A DNA stretch of 37,054 nucleotides, taken from assembly GCA_910575475.1 (NCBI GenBank), contig CAJTGD010000047.1, positions 1-37,054 on the forward strand. Reading direction: 5' to 3'. Positions 24,931 to 34,407 of this stretch are shown in pieces (position 1 is the first letter of the stretch; each line of letters begins with the position of its first letter). The translations under genes and the position numbers were made by a program. The DNA comes from Lachnospiraceae bacterium. GTDB taxonomy: Bacteria; Bacillota; Clostridia; Lachnospirales; Lachnospiraceae. Below the pieces are notes generated by a model. That model was not told where the DNA came from, ran no database searches, and saw only the letters and a list, made by a program, of their open reading frames with translations.

Positions 24931-25593
24931 TTATTCTTCCGTCCCCTGTCTCCGCAGGTTCTGCATCACATGGAGCACATGCTCATTGGCAAGCTGTTCC
25001 GCCAGATTGGCATCCTTGTCCCGGATGGCCCGAAGGATCTGCTTATGCTCCCGGATCGACTTCCTGGCACGCTCCTCCGAGACCATGGAGGAACGCCTCG
25101 CCATCAGGGAATACCTGTGAAAATCCGTCAGCACATGGCTTAACATACGGCTCTGGGAGGCTTCATACAGTACCCTGTGAAATCTGCCGTCCAGCTCCGT
25201 TACCTGATCCGCGCTGCTGGCATACCGCCGGGAATGAAATTCCGAGAGAAAGATGATCTCCTCCAGCTCTTCCAGCTGCTCCTCCGTAATATGCTCCGTC
25301 GCCCATCTCGCACAGAGCCCTTCCAGCATGAAACGCATCTCATAGATATCCTGAATGTCTTTTTGCGTGATCCCGGTCACAAAGGCGCCCTTATTCGGGA
25401 TGATCGTAACCAGCCCTTCCAGCTCCAGCTGGCGCAGCGCTTCACGCACAGGCGTCCTGCTGACGCCAAGCTCTTTTCCAAGAGCAACCTCCCGAAGCTC
25501 CTCGTGCTCTTTATATGTACCATTGAGAATCTTGTCCCGGATGCTCTGAAACACGTGACCTCTCAATGAATTCTCCTGATGTCCCTCCATCAT
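24931..25593 (-). CDS. GntR-family (FCD) transcription regulator
   Basis: A DNA-binding regulator of 220 residues. The winged helix occupies about 8-78, with the typical GVSRTPVREALRQLELEGLV helix-turn-helix (49-68). The FCD ligand domain spans about 85-210, with metal-coordinating histidine and aspartate residues likely in FHRVLYEASQSRM and the later helices. FCD regulators often sense carboxylic acids. It precedes icd in the same direction, and its own promoter carries an inverted repeat. Self-regulation and control of icd are inferred; the ligand is unknown. Confidence 0.9.
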   Translation of the reverse strand: MMEGHQENSLRGHVFQSIRDKILNGTYKEHEELREVALGKELGVSRTPVREALRQLELEGLVTIIPNKGAFVTGITQKDIQDIYEMRFMLEGLCARWATEHITEEQLEELEEIIFLSEFHSRRYASSADQVTELDGRFHRVLYEASQSRMLSHVLTDFHRYSLMARRSSMVSEERARKSIREHKQILRAIRDKDANLAEQLANEHVLHVMQNLRRQGTEE

Positions 25594-25628
25594 TTCCTCC
25601 TGTCAGGGTGTAAACAGTAACAGGTATC

Positions 25629-25657
25629 ATTGTATACACTAATACAATTTTTGTCAA
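25629..25657 (-). promoter_or_regulatory. gntR-icd promoter with overlapping operator-like repeat
   Basis: On the minus strand, -35 TTGACA (25652-25657), 17 bases, then -10 TACAAT (25629-25634): near consensus. ATTGTAT (25629-25635) and ATACAAT (25642-25648) form a perfect 7-bp inverted repeat spaced by 6, covering the -10 and spacer. It includes GTATAC, like the palindrome at the rnf promoter. Autoregulation by the GntR protein is likely. Confidence 0.75.
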
Positions 25658-25690
25658 TATATGGAACACAAGAAGAAAATGACCGCGTGC

Positions 25691-25730
25691 AAAAACTGCA
25701 GGCCGCAGGGAATCCGCGGCCTGTAAAAAA
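25691..25730 (-). terminator. Terminator of the leuB-serA operon
   Basis: On the minus strand CAGGCCGC pairs with GCGGCCTG across a nine-base loop, followed by CAGTTTTT, starting just after the serA stop. Confidence 0.85.
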
Positions 25731-25737
25731 TCGAAGC

Positions 25738-26901
25738 TCAGACGATACCCCGGACCTTCAGCACCCCTTTGATCTCTCCCAGCCGCTTCACAACTTCATC
25801 GGAAATCGCCGCGTCCACATCGATCATCGTGTACGCGTAGGCTTTCCTGCTCTTGTTTGTCATCAGCGTGATATTCATATTTTCCTTCGCAAGAAGAGAC
25901 GTAAACTGTCCCAACATATTTGGGATATTATGATGCAGGATCGTGACCCGGCTGCCCTCTTCCTTGACTCCCATATTGCAGTCCGGATAATTCACGGAAT
26001 GGGTGATGTTTCCGTTTTCGAGATAATCCCGCAGCTCCTTCACTGCCATTTTCGCGCAGTTGTCCTCGGATTCCTCCGTGGATGCCCCCAGATGCGGGAT
26101 CACGATCGCGCCTTTCACGCCTGCGATCTCCGGGGTCGGGAAATCCGTCACATACCGTTTCACCGTACCGGAAATGAGCGCATCCACGATGGCTTCGCTG
26201 TCTACCAGGATATCCCGGGCAAAGTTCAGGATGATGACGCCCTTCTTCATCAGGCTGATGGCCTCCCGGTTGATCATGCCCTTCGTGCTGTCCAGCGCCG
26301 GCACGTGGATGGTGAGATAATCACATTCCTTGTAAAGCTCATCCACCGTCTTTGCGTGATGGATATTCCGGGAAAGCTGCCATGCGGCATCTACCGATAC
26401 ATAGGGGTCATATCCGTACACATCCATGCCCAGATGGATGGCCGCGTTGGCAACCCGCACGCCGATGGCCCCCAGGCCGATGACTCCCAGCTTCTTGCCG
26501 TCAAGCTCTCTTCCGGCAAAGGCCTTTTTCGCTTTTTCGGCCTCCTTCGCCAGGTCCCCGTCCTCTTCATGCTCCTGCACCCAGTTGATGCCTCCGATGA
26601 TATCCCGGGCCGCAAGCAGCATCCCGGCCAGCACCAGCTCCTTGACACCATTGGCATTGGCGCCCGGCGTATTGAATACTACGATTCCCTTTTCCGCACA
26701 TTTTTCCAGAGGAATGTTGTTCACTCCGGCCCCGGCACGGGCAACCGCCTTCAAGTCCTTTCCAAATTCCATCTCATGCATGGCGGCGCTGCGGACAAGG
26801 ATCGCATCTGCCTCGTCTGCGCTTTCTACCCTGACATAATTCTCGTCAAATCTTTCAATTCCAACCGGCGCGATTGGATTCAGGCAATGATATTTATACA
26901 T
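25738..26901 (-). CDS. serA: D-3-phosphoglycerate dehydrogenase
   Basis: First step of serine synthesis: oxidises 3-phosphoglycerate with NAD+ to 3-phosphohydroxypyruvate. The Rossmann motif LGVIGLGAIGVRVA is in the middle. The catalytic residues fit N-F-A-R-D (Arg), the later Glu and PHLGAS (His). A short C-terminal ACT domain follows (about the last 70 residues), which could sense serine. I place the start at 26901 (MYKYHCLN), one base after the serC stop, with AGGAG inside the end of serC; a start seven codons earlier would overlap serC. The 387-residue length is the short SerA type. Confidence 0.93.
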   Translation of the reverse strand: MYKYHCLNPIAPVGIERFDENYVRVESADEADAILVRSAAMHEMEFGKDLKAVARAGAGVNNIPLEKCAEKGIVVFNTPGANANGVKELVLAGMLLAARDIIGGINWVQEHEEDGDLAKEAEKAKKAFAGRELDGKKLGVIGLGAIGVRVANAAIHLGMDVYGYDPYVSVDAAWQLSRNIHHAKTVDELYKECDYLTIHVPALDSTKGMINREAISLMKKGVIILNFARDILVDSEAIVDALISGTVKRYVTDFPTPEIAGVKGAIVIPHLGASTEESEDNCAKMAVKELRDYLENGNITHSVNYPDCNMGVKEEGSRVTILHHNIPNMLGQFTSLLAKENMNITLMTNKSRKAYAYTMIDVDAAISDEVVKRLGEIKGVLKVRGIV

Positions 26902-26902
26902 C

Positions 26903-27985
26903 TTACAGATTCTCCTCTTCAAACTTCTTCATAAATGCAACCAGCGCTTCCACGCCTTCATAGGGCATGGCGTTGTAAATGCTCGCGCGCATGCCGCCCA
27001 CGGTTCTGTGTCCTTTGAGGTTTTCCAGGCCGGCCGCCTTTGCTTCTTTTACAAATCTGGCATCCAGGTCCGCATCCCCTGTGACAAACGGTACATTCAT
27101 GAGAGAACGGTCCTTCGGTACGACAGTCCCCTTGAACAGCCTGCTCTGATCCAGGAAATCATACAGCAGCTTCGCTTTCTTTTCGTTGCGCTCCTTCATC
27201 ACTTCCAGACCGCCCATCTTTTTCAGCCACTGAAACACCTTGCCGCAGATATAGATCCCGTAAGCCGGCGGTGTATTGTATAAGGATTTCGCGTCCGCAT
27301 GGGTCTTGTAGGTCAGCATCGTGGGAGTTCCCGGCAGGACATCCTCTGTGATCAGGTCTTCCCGGATGATCACGATCACAACACCGGCCGGGCCGATATT
27401 CTTCTGAACCCCGCCGTACACGATCCCGTATTTCGTCACGTCGACGGGTTCGGATAAGAAGCAGGAGGAAACATCTGCTACCAGAAGCTTCCCCTTCGTA
27501 TTGGGCAGCTCATGATACTTGGTTCCGTAGATCGTATTATTTTCACAGATATAAACATAATCCGCGTCCTCGGAAACCGGAAGGTCGGAGCAGTCCGGGA
27601 TGTAAGAATAGGTCTGATCCTCCGAGGAAGCGATCCGGTTGACCTTTCCGTACTTTTCCGCCTCCTGGGCCGCCTTTTTCGCCCACTGCCCGGTGATGAT
27701 ATAATCCGCCGTTCTGTTCTTCATCAGGTTCATCGGGATCATGGCAAACTGCTGGGAAGCGCCTCCCTGCAGGAACAGCACCTTATAATTGTCCGGAATC
27801 CCCATCAGTTCCCGCAGATCCGCCTCCGCGCCTGTGATGATCTCCTCATAGGCCTTGGAACGGTGGCTCATCTCCATCACGGACATGCCGGTTCCTCTGT
27901 AATCCAGCATCTCGTCTGCTGCTTCCTGAAGCACTTCCTCCGGCAATACCGCCGGCCCCGCCGAAAAGTTATATACTCTGCTCAT
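26903..27985 (-). CDS. serC: Phosphoserine aminotransferase
   Basis: Transfers the amino group of glutamate to 3-phosphohydroxypyruvate, giving phosphoserine; some SerC proteins also serve pyridoxal phosphate synthesis. The N-terminus YNFSAGPAVLP is diagnostic. The PLP lysine is K195 in GGVQKNIGPAG, and the phosphate-binding residues GGASQQF (74-80) and HRSK (41-44) are present. At 360 residues it is typical. It directly precedes serA, and together they make phosphoserine from glycolysis. No phosphoserine phosphatase gene is nearby. Confidence 0.95.
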   Translation of the reverse strand: MSRVYNFSAGPAVLPEEVLQEAADEMLDYRGTGMSVMEMSHRSKAYEEIITGAEADLRELMGIPDNYKVLFLQGGASQQFAMIPMNLMKNRTADYIITGQWAKKAAQEAEKYGKVNRIASSEDQTYSYIPDCSDLPVSEDADYVYICENNTIYGTKYHELPNTKGKLLVADVSSCFLSEPVDVTKYGIVYGGVQKNIGPAGVVIVIIREDLITEDVLPGTPTMLTYKTHADAKSLYNTPPAYGIYICGKVFQWLKKMGGLEVMKERNEKKAKLLYDFLDQSRLFKGTVVPKDRSLMNVPFVTGDADLDARFVKEAKAAGLENLKGHRTVGGMRASIYNAMPYEGVEALVAFMKKFEEENL

Positions 27986-28044
27986 GTTTCATTCCTCCTT
28001 TTAGTAAGGATCACGCAGTCCATACGTAACCCTGTTCTTGACCG

Positions 28045-29715
28045 TTACAGATCCTCTTCATCAAATGCTTCGCTGATCGCCGCGCCGGGCGCAACCATCG
28101 GCCATACTTTATCGTCGCAGTCGATCTGACAGTCAATCAATACAGGCCCGTCTGACTGCAGCGCCTTTGCAAATGCCTCCTGAAACTCCTCCCGGGTAGT
28201 GACGCGGATCCCGACTGCCCCCATGGCCTCGGCCAGCTTGGCAAAATCCACCCCGTCGTTCAATACCGTGGCGGAATACCGCTGTCCGTAGAACAGGTTC
28301 TGCCACTGGCGCACCATGCCCAGTACATGGTTGTTGATTACCACCTCAATGACCGGGATCTGATACCGGGCCGCAGTGGCGATCTCATTCATATTCATCC
28401 GAAAACAGCCGTCCCCGGCAATATTGACCACGGTCTTTTCCGGGCAGCCCATCTTGGCTCCCAGAGACGCCCCCAGGCCGTAGCCCATAGTCCCCAGGCC
28501 TCCGGAGGTCAAAAATGTCCTGGGCCTGGAATACCGATAATACTGTGCCGCCCACATCTGGTGCTGTCCCACCTCAGTCACGATCACGGCATCCCCTTTT
28601 GTCTGCCGGAAGATCTCCTCAATCACAAAGGGACCGGTCAGCGTATCCGGATGATATTTCATCGGGTATTGCTGTTTATATTCCTGGATCCGTTCCATCC
28701 ATTCCGGATGGGACAGCCGGGAGAGCTTTTTGTTCACCCGTTTCAGTGCTTCCCGGATATCGCCCGTCACTCCGGCAGTGATGAGCACATTTTTATTCAT
28801 TTCCGCGGGATCCACATCAAACTGCAGGATCTTCGCGTTCTTTGCGAAGGTTTGCGTATTACCCGTGACGCGGTCGCTGAAGCGGGCGCCTAATACGATC
28901 AGAAGATCGCACTCGCTGACTCCGAAGTTGGAGGTCTTTGTCCCGTGCATACCCAGCATCCCGGTGTAACGCTCATCGGTACCCGGGAACGCGCCTTTCC
29001 CCATCAGGGAATCGGTCACCGGCGCATCCACCTTCTCCACAAATTCCCTCAGCTCCTCGCTGGCTCCGGAGAGCACGGCGCCGCCGCCTACAAATACAAA
29101 TGGCTGCTTTGCTTCTTCGATCATAGCCACTGCCCGGTCGATCTCCTCCTCGGATATCTGTCCTCCATCCGGAGCAAAGGGCTGGATCTCCTCCCTGGTA
29201 TACTCTGCCTTGTTGGCCGTCACATCCTTTGGAATATCAATGAGTACCGGACCCGGCCTGCCGGACCGCGCAATCTGAAATGCCTTCCGGATGGTGTCCG
29301 CCAGGGTGTCCACATCCTTTACGATATAATTGTGCTTTGTAATAGGCATCGTGATCCCGGTGATGTCCACCTCCTGGAAGCTGTCCTTTCCAAGCAGGGA
29401 TACGCCTACGTTGCAGGTGATCGCCACAATGGGGATCGAATCCATATACGCGGTGGCAATCCCGGTTACCAGGTTGGTTGCCCCCGGGCCGCTGGTGGCA
29501 AAGCAGACCCCGACCCTGCCGGTGGCACGGGCATATCCGTCCGCGGCATGGGCCGCCCCCTGCTCGTGGGAGGTCAGGATATGCTCTATTTCATCACTAT
29601 GCTGATATAACGCGTCATATACATTCAGGATCGCACCGCCCGGATACCCGAATACCGTATCCACGCCCTGCTCCTTCAGGCATTCAATCACAATGTCTGC
29701 TCCCGTCAAATACAT
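28045..29715 (-). CDS. ilvB: Acetolactate synthase large subunit
   Basis: Condenses pyruvate with pyruvate or 2-oxobutyrate to acetohydroxy acids, the first common step to valine, leucine and isoleucine, using thiamine diphosphate and FAD. The catalytic glutamate is E51 (SHEQGAAH), and the ThDP-Mg motif starts at GDGCFRMNMNE (about 433) and continues to INNHVLGMVRQWQ, which marks the anabolic, FAD-containing type. The length of 556 is normal. It starts 16 bases after ilvD. The regulatory small subunit gene, often adjacent, is absent here. Confidence 0.95.
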   Translation of the reverse strand: MYLTGADIVIECLKEQGVDTVFGYPGGAILNVYDALYQHSDEIEHILTSHEQGAAHAADGYARATGRVGVCFATSGPGATNLVTGIATAYMDSIPIVAITCNVGVSLLGKDSFQEVDITGITMPITKHNYIVKDVDTLADTIRKAFQIARSGRPGPVLIDIPKDVTANKAEYTREEIQPFAPDGGQISEEEIDRAVAMIEEAKQPFVFVGGGAVLSGASEELREFVEKVDAPVTDSLMGKGAFPGTDERYTGMLGMHGTKTSNFGVSECDLLIVLGARFSDRVTGNTQTFAKNAKILQFDVDPAEMNKNVLITAGVTGDIREALKRVNKKLSRLSHPEWMERIQEYKQQYPMKYHPDTLTGPFVIEEIFRQTKGDAVIVTEVGQHQMWAAQYYRYSRPRTFLTSGGLGTMGYGLGASLGAKMGCPEKTVVNIAGDGCFRMNMNEIATAARYQIPVIEVVINNHVLGMVRQWQNLFYGQRYSATVLNDGVDFAKLAEAMGAVGIRVTTREEFQEAFAKALQSDGPVLIDCQIDCDDKVWPMVAPGAAISEAFDEEDL

Positions 29716-29731
29716 TGCAGGTACCTCCTAA

Positions 29732-31408
29732 TCATTCGTTTGTTTTCGGGATCTCCAGGATGGCGCCCCGGTTGCCGGAGGTCACCATGGAGGCATATCT
29801 TGCAAGATATCCGGTCTTCACATTGGGCTCCTTGGGCTGCCATTTTGCTTTTCTTACATCCAGCTCTTCCTCAGACACATCCAGCTCCAGCTTCAACTCC
29901 GGAATGTTGATCCGGATCAGATCCCCCTCTTCCACCAGAGCAATAGGGCCGCCCACTGCCGCTTCCGGCGACACATGGCCGATGGAAGCGCCTCTGGAGG
30001 CTCCGCTGAAACGTCCGTCCGTGATCAGCGCCACGGAGGAGCCCAGTCCCATACCGGCAATGGCGGAGGTAGGATTGAGCATTTCCCGCATTCCGGGACC
30101 GCCCTTGGGGCCTTCATAGCGGATGACCACCACATCCCCCGCGTGGATCTCTCCGCCCTTGATCGCCGCGATCGCGTCCTCTTCACACTCGAAGACCCTC
30201 GCAGGCCCTTCGTGGACCAGCATCTCCTCCACCACCGCGGAACGCTTGACCACGCTGCCGTCCGGCGCCAGGTTCCCCTTCAGGACCGCAAGTCCGCCTG
30301 TCTCGCTGTAGGGATGGTCGATGGGACGGATGACCTCCGGATCCCGGTTGACACATCCGGAAATGTTTTCTCCCAGTGTCTTTCCGGTTACGGTCATACA
30401 CTCTGTATGGAGCAGGTTCCTTTTATTCAGTTCGTTCATCACCGCGCTGACGCCGCCGGCTTCGTTCAGGTCTTCCATATAGGTGGGGCCTGCCGGAGCC
30501 AGGTGGCACAGGTTCGGCGTCTTTGCGCTGATGCCGTTTGCAAAATCAATCTCAAAATCCATGCCGATCTCATGGGCAATGGCCGGAAGGTGAAGCATAC
30601 TGTTGGTGGAGCATCCCAATGCCATATCCACGGTCAGAGCGTTCAGGATCGCTTCTTCTGTCATGATATCCCGCGGACGGATGTTCTTTCTCACCAGCTC
30701 CATCACCTGCATGCCCGCATGCTTGGCAAGGCGGATCCGTTCGGAATAGACTGCCGGAATGGTTCCGTTTCCCGGAAGGCCCATGCCCAGTACCTCGGTC
30801 AGGCAGTTCATGCTGTTGGCCGTATACATGCCGGAGCAGGAACCGCAGGTAGGACAGACATTGTTCTCGAACTCACAGACCTCTTCTTCCGTCATGGTGC
30901 CTGCCGCATAGGAGCCCACCGCCTCGAACATGCTGGACAGGCTCCGCTTCTGCCCCTTCACATGACCAGCCAGCATGGGACCGCCGCTGACAAAGATGGT
31001 GGGCACGTTGATCCTGGCCGCTGCCATCAACAGTCCCGGCACATTTTTATCACAGTTAGGGATCATCACCAGAGCGTCAAACTGATGGGCCATAGCCAGC
31101 GCCTCGGTGGAATCCGCAATCAGGTCTCTGGTCACCAGGGAATACTTCATTCCAATATGTCCCATGGCGATGCCGTCGCAGACCGCAATCGCCGGAACCA
31201 TGACCGGTGTCCCGCCTGCCATAGAGACTCCCATCTTGACTGCTTCCGTGATCTTATCCAGATTCATATGCCCCGGCACGATCTCGTTGTAGGAGCTGAC
31301 CACACCTACCAGGGGCCTCTCCAGTTCTTCCTTCGTATATCCAAGCGCGTTGAACAGGGAACGGTGGGGCGCCTGCTGTACCCCCTTTGTAACGGTATCA
31401 CTTCTCAT
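29732..31408 (-). CDS. ilvD: Dihydroxyacid dehydratase
   Basis: Dehydrates dihydroxy acids to the 2-oxo acids that precede valine and isoleucine. It is an Fe-S enzyme: cluster cysteines are in PNCDKNVPG (C119) and CPTCGSCSGMYTANS (C185-C191). The lysine of KGQKRS and the C-terminal DGRFSGASRG motif are also present. At 558 residues it matches the family. It lies 16 bases after leuB and before ilvB, both needed for the same products. Confidence 0.96.
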   Translation of the reverse strand: MRSDTVTKGVQQAPHRSLFNALGYTKEELERPLVGVVSSYNEIVPGHMNLDKITEAVKMGVSMAGGTPVMVPAIAVCDGIAMGHIGMKYSLVTRDLIADSTEALAMAHQFDALVMIPNCDKNVPGLLMAAARINVPTIFVSGGPMLAGHVKGQKRSLSSMFEAVGSYAAGTMTEEEVCEFENNVCPTCGSCSGMYTANSMNCLTEVLGMGLPGNGTIPAVYSERIRLAKHAGMQVMELVRKNIRPRDIMTEEAILNALTVDMALGCSTNSMLHLPAIAHEIGMDFEIDFANGISAKTPNLCHLAPAGPTYMEDLNEAGGVSAVMNELNKRNLLHTECMTVTGKTLGENISGCVNRDPEVIRPIDHPYSETGGLAVLKGNLAPDGSVVKRSAVVEEMLVHEGPARVFECEEDAIAAIKGGEIHAGDVVVIRYEGPKGGPGMREMLNPTSAIAGMGLGSSVALITDGRFSGASRGASIGHVSPEAAVGGPIALVEEGDLIRINIPELKLELDVSEEELDVRKAKWQPKEPNVKTGYLARYASMVTSGNRGAILEIPKTNE

Positions 31409-31424
31409 CTTCGTATCCTTCCTT

Positions 31425-32510
31425 TCATCTGATATATCCGCAGATCCGATCTCCCATCTCGGCGGTGCCGATCTGCGTCTTTCCCTCTGACATGATATCG
31501 ATGGTGCGGTAGCCTTCCTTCAACACCTGTGCAACCGCCTGCTCAATGGCATCTGCCTCCTTGTCCAGGTCAAAGGAGAAGCGCAGCATCATGGCTGCCG
31601 AAAGTATGGTGGCTATAGGATTGGCGATCCCCTTCCCCGCGATATCCGGCGCGGAACCGCCGCTCGGTTCATAGAGTCCGAACCTGCTCTCATTCAGGCT
31701 GGCGGAAGCCAGCATCCCGATGGAGCCTGTCACCATACTGGCCTCATCCGACAGGATATCTCCGAACATATTCTCTGTCAGGATCACATCAAACTGCTTC
31801 GGGTCCTTCACCAGCTGCATGGCACAGTTATCCACCAGCATATGCTCCAGCGCCACCTCCGGATACTCTGCCGCGACTTCCTCCACGACCTTTCTCCACA
31901 GCCGGGAAGAATCCAGCACATTGGCTTTGTCCACACTAGTCACCTTTTTCCGCCGCTTCATGGCAATATCGAAGCCCCTCCGGGCGATCCTGCGGATCTC
32001 GTTTTCGTTATATGTAAGGGTATCACGGGCCGTCAGGACACCGTCCACCTCTTCCGTGGAACGCTCCCCGAAATATAATCCGCCCGTCAGCTCCCGCATG
32101 ATCATCATATCAAATCCGCCCCGGGTGATCTCTTCCTTCAGAGGACAAGCCCCTTTCAGTTCTTCATACAAAACCGCCGGGCGGAGATTGGCAAACAGGT
32201 TCAATTCCTTTCGGATCTTCAGAAGCCCGGCCTCCGGTCTCTTAGACGGCTCTAACCGGTACCAGGGGGAGGTCTTCGCGTCCCCACCGATGGAACCCAT
32301 CAGTACGGCGTCACTCGATCTTGCAAGTCCGATCGTCTCATCTGTCAGCGGAACCCCATGTACATCAATGGATGCCCCGCCCATCAAAAGCTGTGTATAA
32401 TTCATCTCATGTCCGTAAACTTCCGCGGTCCGATCCAGGACCTTCATTGCTTCCGTCACGATCTCCGGCCCGATTCCGTCGCCTTTGATCACACCGATAT
32501 TTAACCTCAT
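31425..32510 (-). CDS. leuB: 3-isopropylmalate dehydrogenase
   Basis: Oxidises 3-isopropylmalate with NAD+ in leucine synthesis. I place the start at 32510 (MRLNIGVIKGDGIGPE) behind GGAAGGAAG. The frame is open for another 100 codons upstream, but that part matches nothing and covers the promoter. The IPMDH signature is seen in the NMFGDILSDEASMVTGSIG region, the substrate-binding arginines in LFANLRPAV and MIMRELTGG, and the GSAPDIAGKGIANP segment. The 361-residue length is normal. It is the first gene of the probable leuB-ilvD-ilvB-serC-serA operon; leuA, leuC and leuD are not here. Confidence 0.95.
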   Translation of the reverse strand: MRLNIGVIKGDGIGPEIVTEAMKVLDRTAEVYGHEMNYTQLLMGGASIDVHGVPLTDETIGLARSSDAVLMGSIGGDAKTSPWYRLEPSKRPEAGLLKIRKELNLFANLRPAVLYEELKGACPLKEEITRGGFDMMIMRELTGGLYFGERSTEEVDGVLTARDTLTYNENEIRRIARRGFDIAMKRRKKVTSVDKANVLDSSRLWRKVVEEVAAEYPEVALEHMLVDNCAMQLVKDPKQFDVILTENMFGDILSDEASMVTGSIGMLASASLNESRFGLYEPSGGSAPDIAGKGIANPIATILSAAMMLRFSFDLDKEADAIEQAVAQVLKEGYRTIDIMSEGKTQIGTAEMGDRICGYIR

Positions 32511-32600
32511 ATCCCATCTTCCTTCCGTTATGATAATCGAGTATAAAATAATGACTGCTGCCGTGGGCCGGAGAACAGGCCCTAAAAACACTATTTGTTT

Positions 32601-32629
32601 ATCATACAGCATTTTTTCGGCTGTTTCAA
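32601..32629 (-). promoter_or_regulatory. Promoter of the leuB operon
   Basis: On the minus strand, -35 TTGAAA (32624-32629), 17 bases, -10 TATGAT (32601-32606). The leader to the leuB start is only about 85 bases with a 5-bp GGGCC/GGCCC hairpin. That is too short for a T-box, and I see no leader peptide rich in Leu, Val or Ile. Confidence 0.75.
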
Positions 32630-32738
32630 CCCTCTGAACTGCAAAATATATCGCCCAAAGATGTGCCACTTCCTGTAAAAATCCACAAAAAATCCCAGTC
32701 AAAGCCCTCTTGCAGGCGATACGCCAAACGAAAAGGAC

Positions 32739-32779
32739 AAAAAAGAAACCGGAGGCTTCTGCCATCCGGAGACTTTTTT
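32739..32779 (-). terminator. Terminator after yajC
   Basis: CCGGA-T-GGC pairs with GCC-TCCGG around AGAA on the minus strand, followed by a T-rich run. A T-run on the other side too suggests function in both directions. Confidence 0.8.
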
Positions 32780-32787
32780 GTCCTCTT

Positions 32788-33102
32788 CTATTCCGCTCCC
32801 GGCTTTTCAAGCTGAGCGATCGCTGACTTCTGCATGGGGATCCGGCAATTCTTGTTGCTTCCGAATTCCACGATCACCGCTTCATCCGAAATATCAATGA
32901 TCACACCGTAGAAACCGCTGGTCGTCAAAACCGTATCTCCAATCTCCATGGTGGCAAGCATCCCCTGGATCCGCTTCTGCTCCTTTTTCTGCGGACGCAT
33001 CAAAAAGAACCATAATGCGCCGATCATAACCGCATACACGATAATAATGCTGCCCATACCTGCCGCTCCGCCTGCTCCGCTTGAAGCTAATATTCCATTC
33101 AT
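32788..33102 (-). CDS. yajC: YajC, preprotein translocase accessory subunit
   Basis: A small inner-membrane partner of SecDF that assists protein export. The start at 33102 (MNGILASSG) is set by AGGAGG 8 bases upstream; the frame is open upstream to 33180 but that extension has no ribosome binding site and no homology I recognise. The 104-residue protein has one transmembrane helix (about 17-37), then the conserved FLMRPQKKEQKR and MEIGDTVLTTSGFYG. It follows tgt as in many bacteria but has its own promoter; secDF is not in the window. Confidence 0.93.
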   Translation of the reverse strand: MNGILASSGAGGAAGMGSIIIVYAVMIGALWFFLMRPQKKEQKRIQGMLATMEIGDTVLTTSGFYGVIIDISDEAVIVEFGSNKNCRIPMQKSAIAQLEKPGAE

Positions 33103-33209
33103 TTTTTGTTTCCTCCTAACTTTCGTACTCCGGAAAATACTCCGCATAGATCTTTTGTCTCTATGGAAGTTCCTGTACATGCCACATCCTCTTTTGGCAC
33201 AATATACTT

Positions 33210-33238
33210 ATCATACACAAAAAAAACGGATTCTTCAA
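33210..33238 (-). promoter_or_regulatory. Promoter of yajC
   Basis: On the minus strand, -35 TTGAAG (33233-33238), 17 bases, -10 TATGAT (33210-33215), placed in the tgt-yajC gap about 105 bases before the yajC start. Confidence 0.65.
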
Positions 33239-33279
33239 GAGTAATTTACTATTTTCCTGTTTTCTTTTGCAGATTCCGA

Positions 33280-34407
33280 TTACTGCTCCTGAACCCCTGC
33301 GAGCTTCTTCTTTTTATAACTCTGATACTCTCCCGCCTCGATGGCATCCCGGATCTCTTCCATCATCGTATTATAAAAATACAGGTTGTGGAGGACACAG
33401 AGGCGCATTCCCAGCATTTCCTTTGCCTTGAGAAGATGCCGGATATAGGCGCGGCTGTAGCTTCTGCATGCCGGACATTGGCAGCCCTCTTCGATGGGAC
33501 CGGGATCCGTCTCGTATTTTGCGTTGAACAGGTTCAGCTTGCCGTGGTTGGTATATACATGCCCGTGGCGCCCGTTCCGAGAAGGGTATACGCAGTCGAA
33601 GAAGTCCACGCCACGTTCTACCGCTTCCAGAATATTGGCAGGCGTTCCCACCCCCATCAGATAGACCGGCCGGTCCTTGGGAAGCATGGGAACCACAGCC
33701 TCCAGGATGCGGTACATCTCTTCATGGCTCTCTCCCACTGCCAGGCCGCCGATGGCATACCCGGCCAGATCCAGCGACGTGATCTGCTTCGCATGCTCCC
33801 TGCGGATGTCCTCATAGATGCCTCCCTGGTTAATGCCGAACAGAAGCTGTTCGCGGTTGATCGTATCCGGCAGCGCGTTCAGCCTGTCCATCTCTGCCTT
33901 GCAACGCTTCAGCCAGCGGTATGTCCTGGATACGGAAGTCTCCATATAAGCACGGTCCGCCACGCTGGAAGGGCATTCGTCAAATGCCATGGCAATGGTG
34001 GACGCCAGATTGGACTGGATCCGCATGCTCTCCTCCGGCCCCATGAAGATCTTTCTCCCATCGATATGGGAATGGAAATGGACTCCTTCCTCCTTGATCT
34101 TCCTTAAGCCTGCCAGAGAAAACACCTGGAATCCGCCGGAATCCGTCAGGATCGGCTTATCCCAGTTCATGAACCGGTGCAGTCCGCCCATCTGCCTGAC
34201 GATCTCATCGCCCGGACGGACATGCAGATGGTAGGTATTGGACAGCTCCACCTGGGTTTTGATCTGACGCAGGTCATCGGCCGAAACCGCGCCCTTAATG
34301 GCGGCCGCGGTTCCTACATTCATGAAGACCGGCGTCTCAATAGTTCCATGGACGGTGGCAAAGCGTCCCCGCTTCGCCATCCCGTCTGTTTTCAGTAATT
34401 GATACAT
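33280..34407 (-). CDS. tgt: tRNA-guanine transglycosylase
   Basis: Exchanges the wobble guanine of certain tRNAs for preQ1 or queuine on the way to queuosine. The 375-residue protein has the general acid-base aspartate D89 (TDSGGFQ), the nucleophile D271 (FFDCVYPSRNGRHG) and the zinc site C309, C311, C314 and H340. All are present and the length is normal. It lies between the L,D-transpeptidase and yajC genes. Other queuosine genes are not seen. Confidence 0.96.
   Translation of the reverse strand: MYQLLKTDGMAKRGRFATVHGTIETPVFMNVGTAAAIKGAVSADDLRQIKTQVELSNTYHLHVRPGDEIVRQMGGLHRFMNWDKPILTDSGGFQVFSLAGLRKIKEEGVHFHSHIDGRKIFMGPEESMRIQSNLASTIAMAFDECPSSVADRAYMETSVSRTYRWLKRCKAEMDRLNALPDTINREQLLFGINQGGIYEDIRREHAKQITSLDLAGYAIGGLAVGESHEEMYRILEAVVPMLPKDRPVYLMGVGTPANILEAVERGVDFFDCVYPSRNGRHGHVYTNHGKLNLFNAKYETDPGPIEEGCQCPACRSYSRAYIRHLLKAKEMLGMRLCVLHNLYFYNTMMEEIRDAIEAGEYQSYKKKKLAGVQEQ

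Noticed and set aside
32511..32600. T-box or leucine attenuator before leuB
   Set aside because: The leader is under 90 bases and has no T-box bulge, leader peptide or terminator pair.
32511..32810. 100-codon N-terminal extension of LeuB
   Set aside because: It matches no LeuB sequence, covers the promoter and yajC terminator, and the start at 32510 fits the family exactly.
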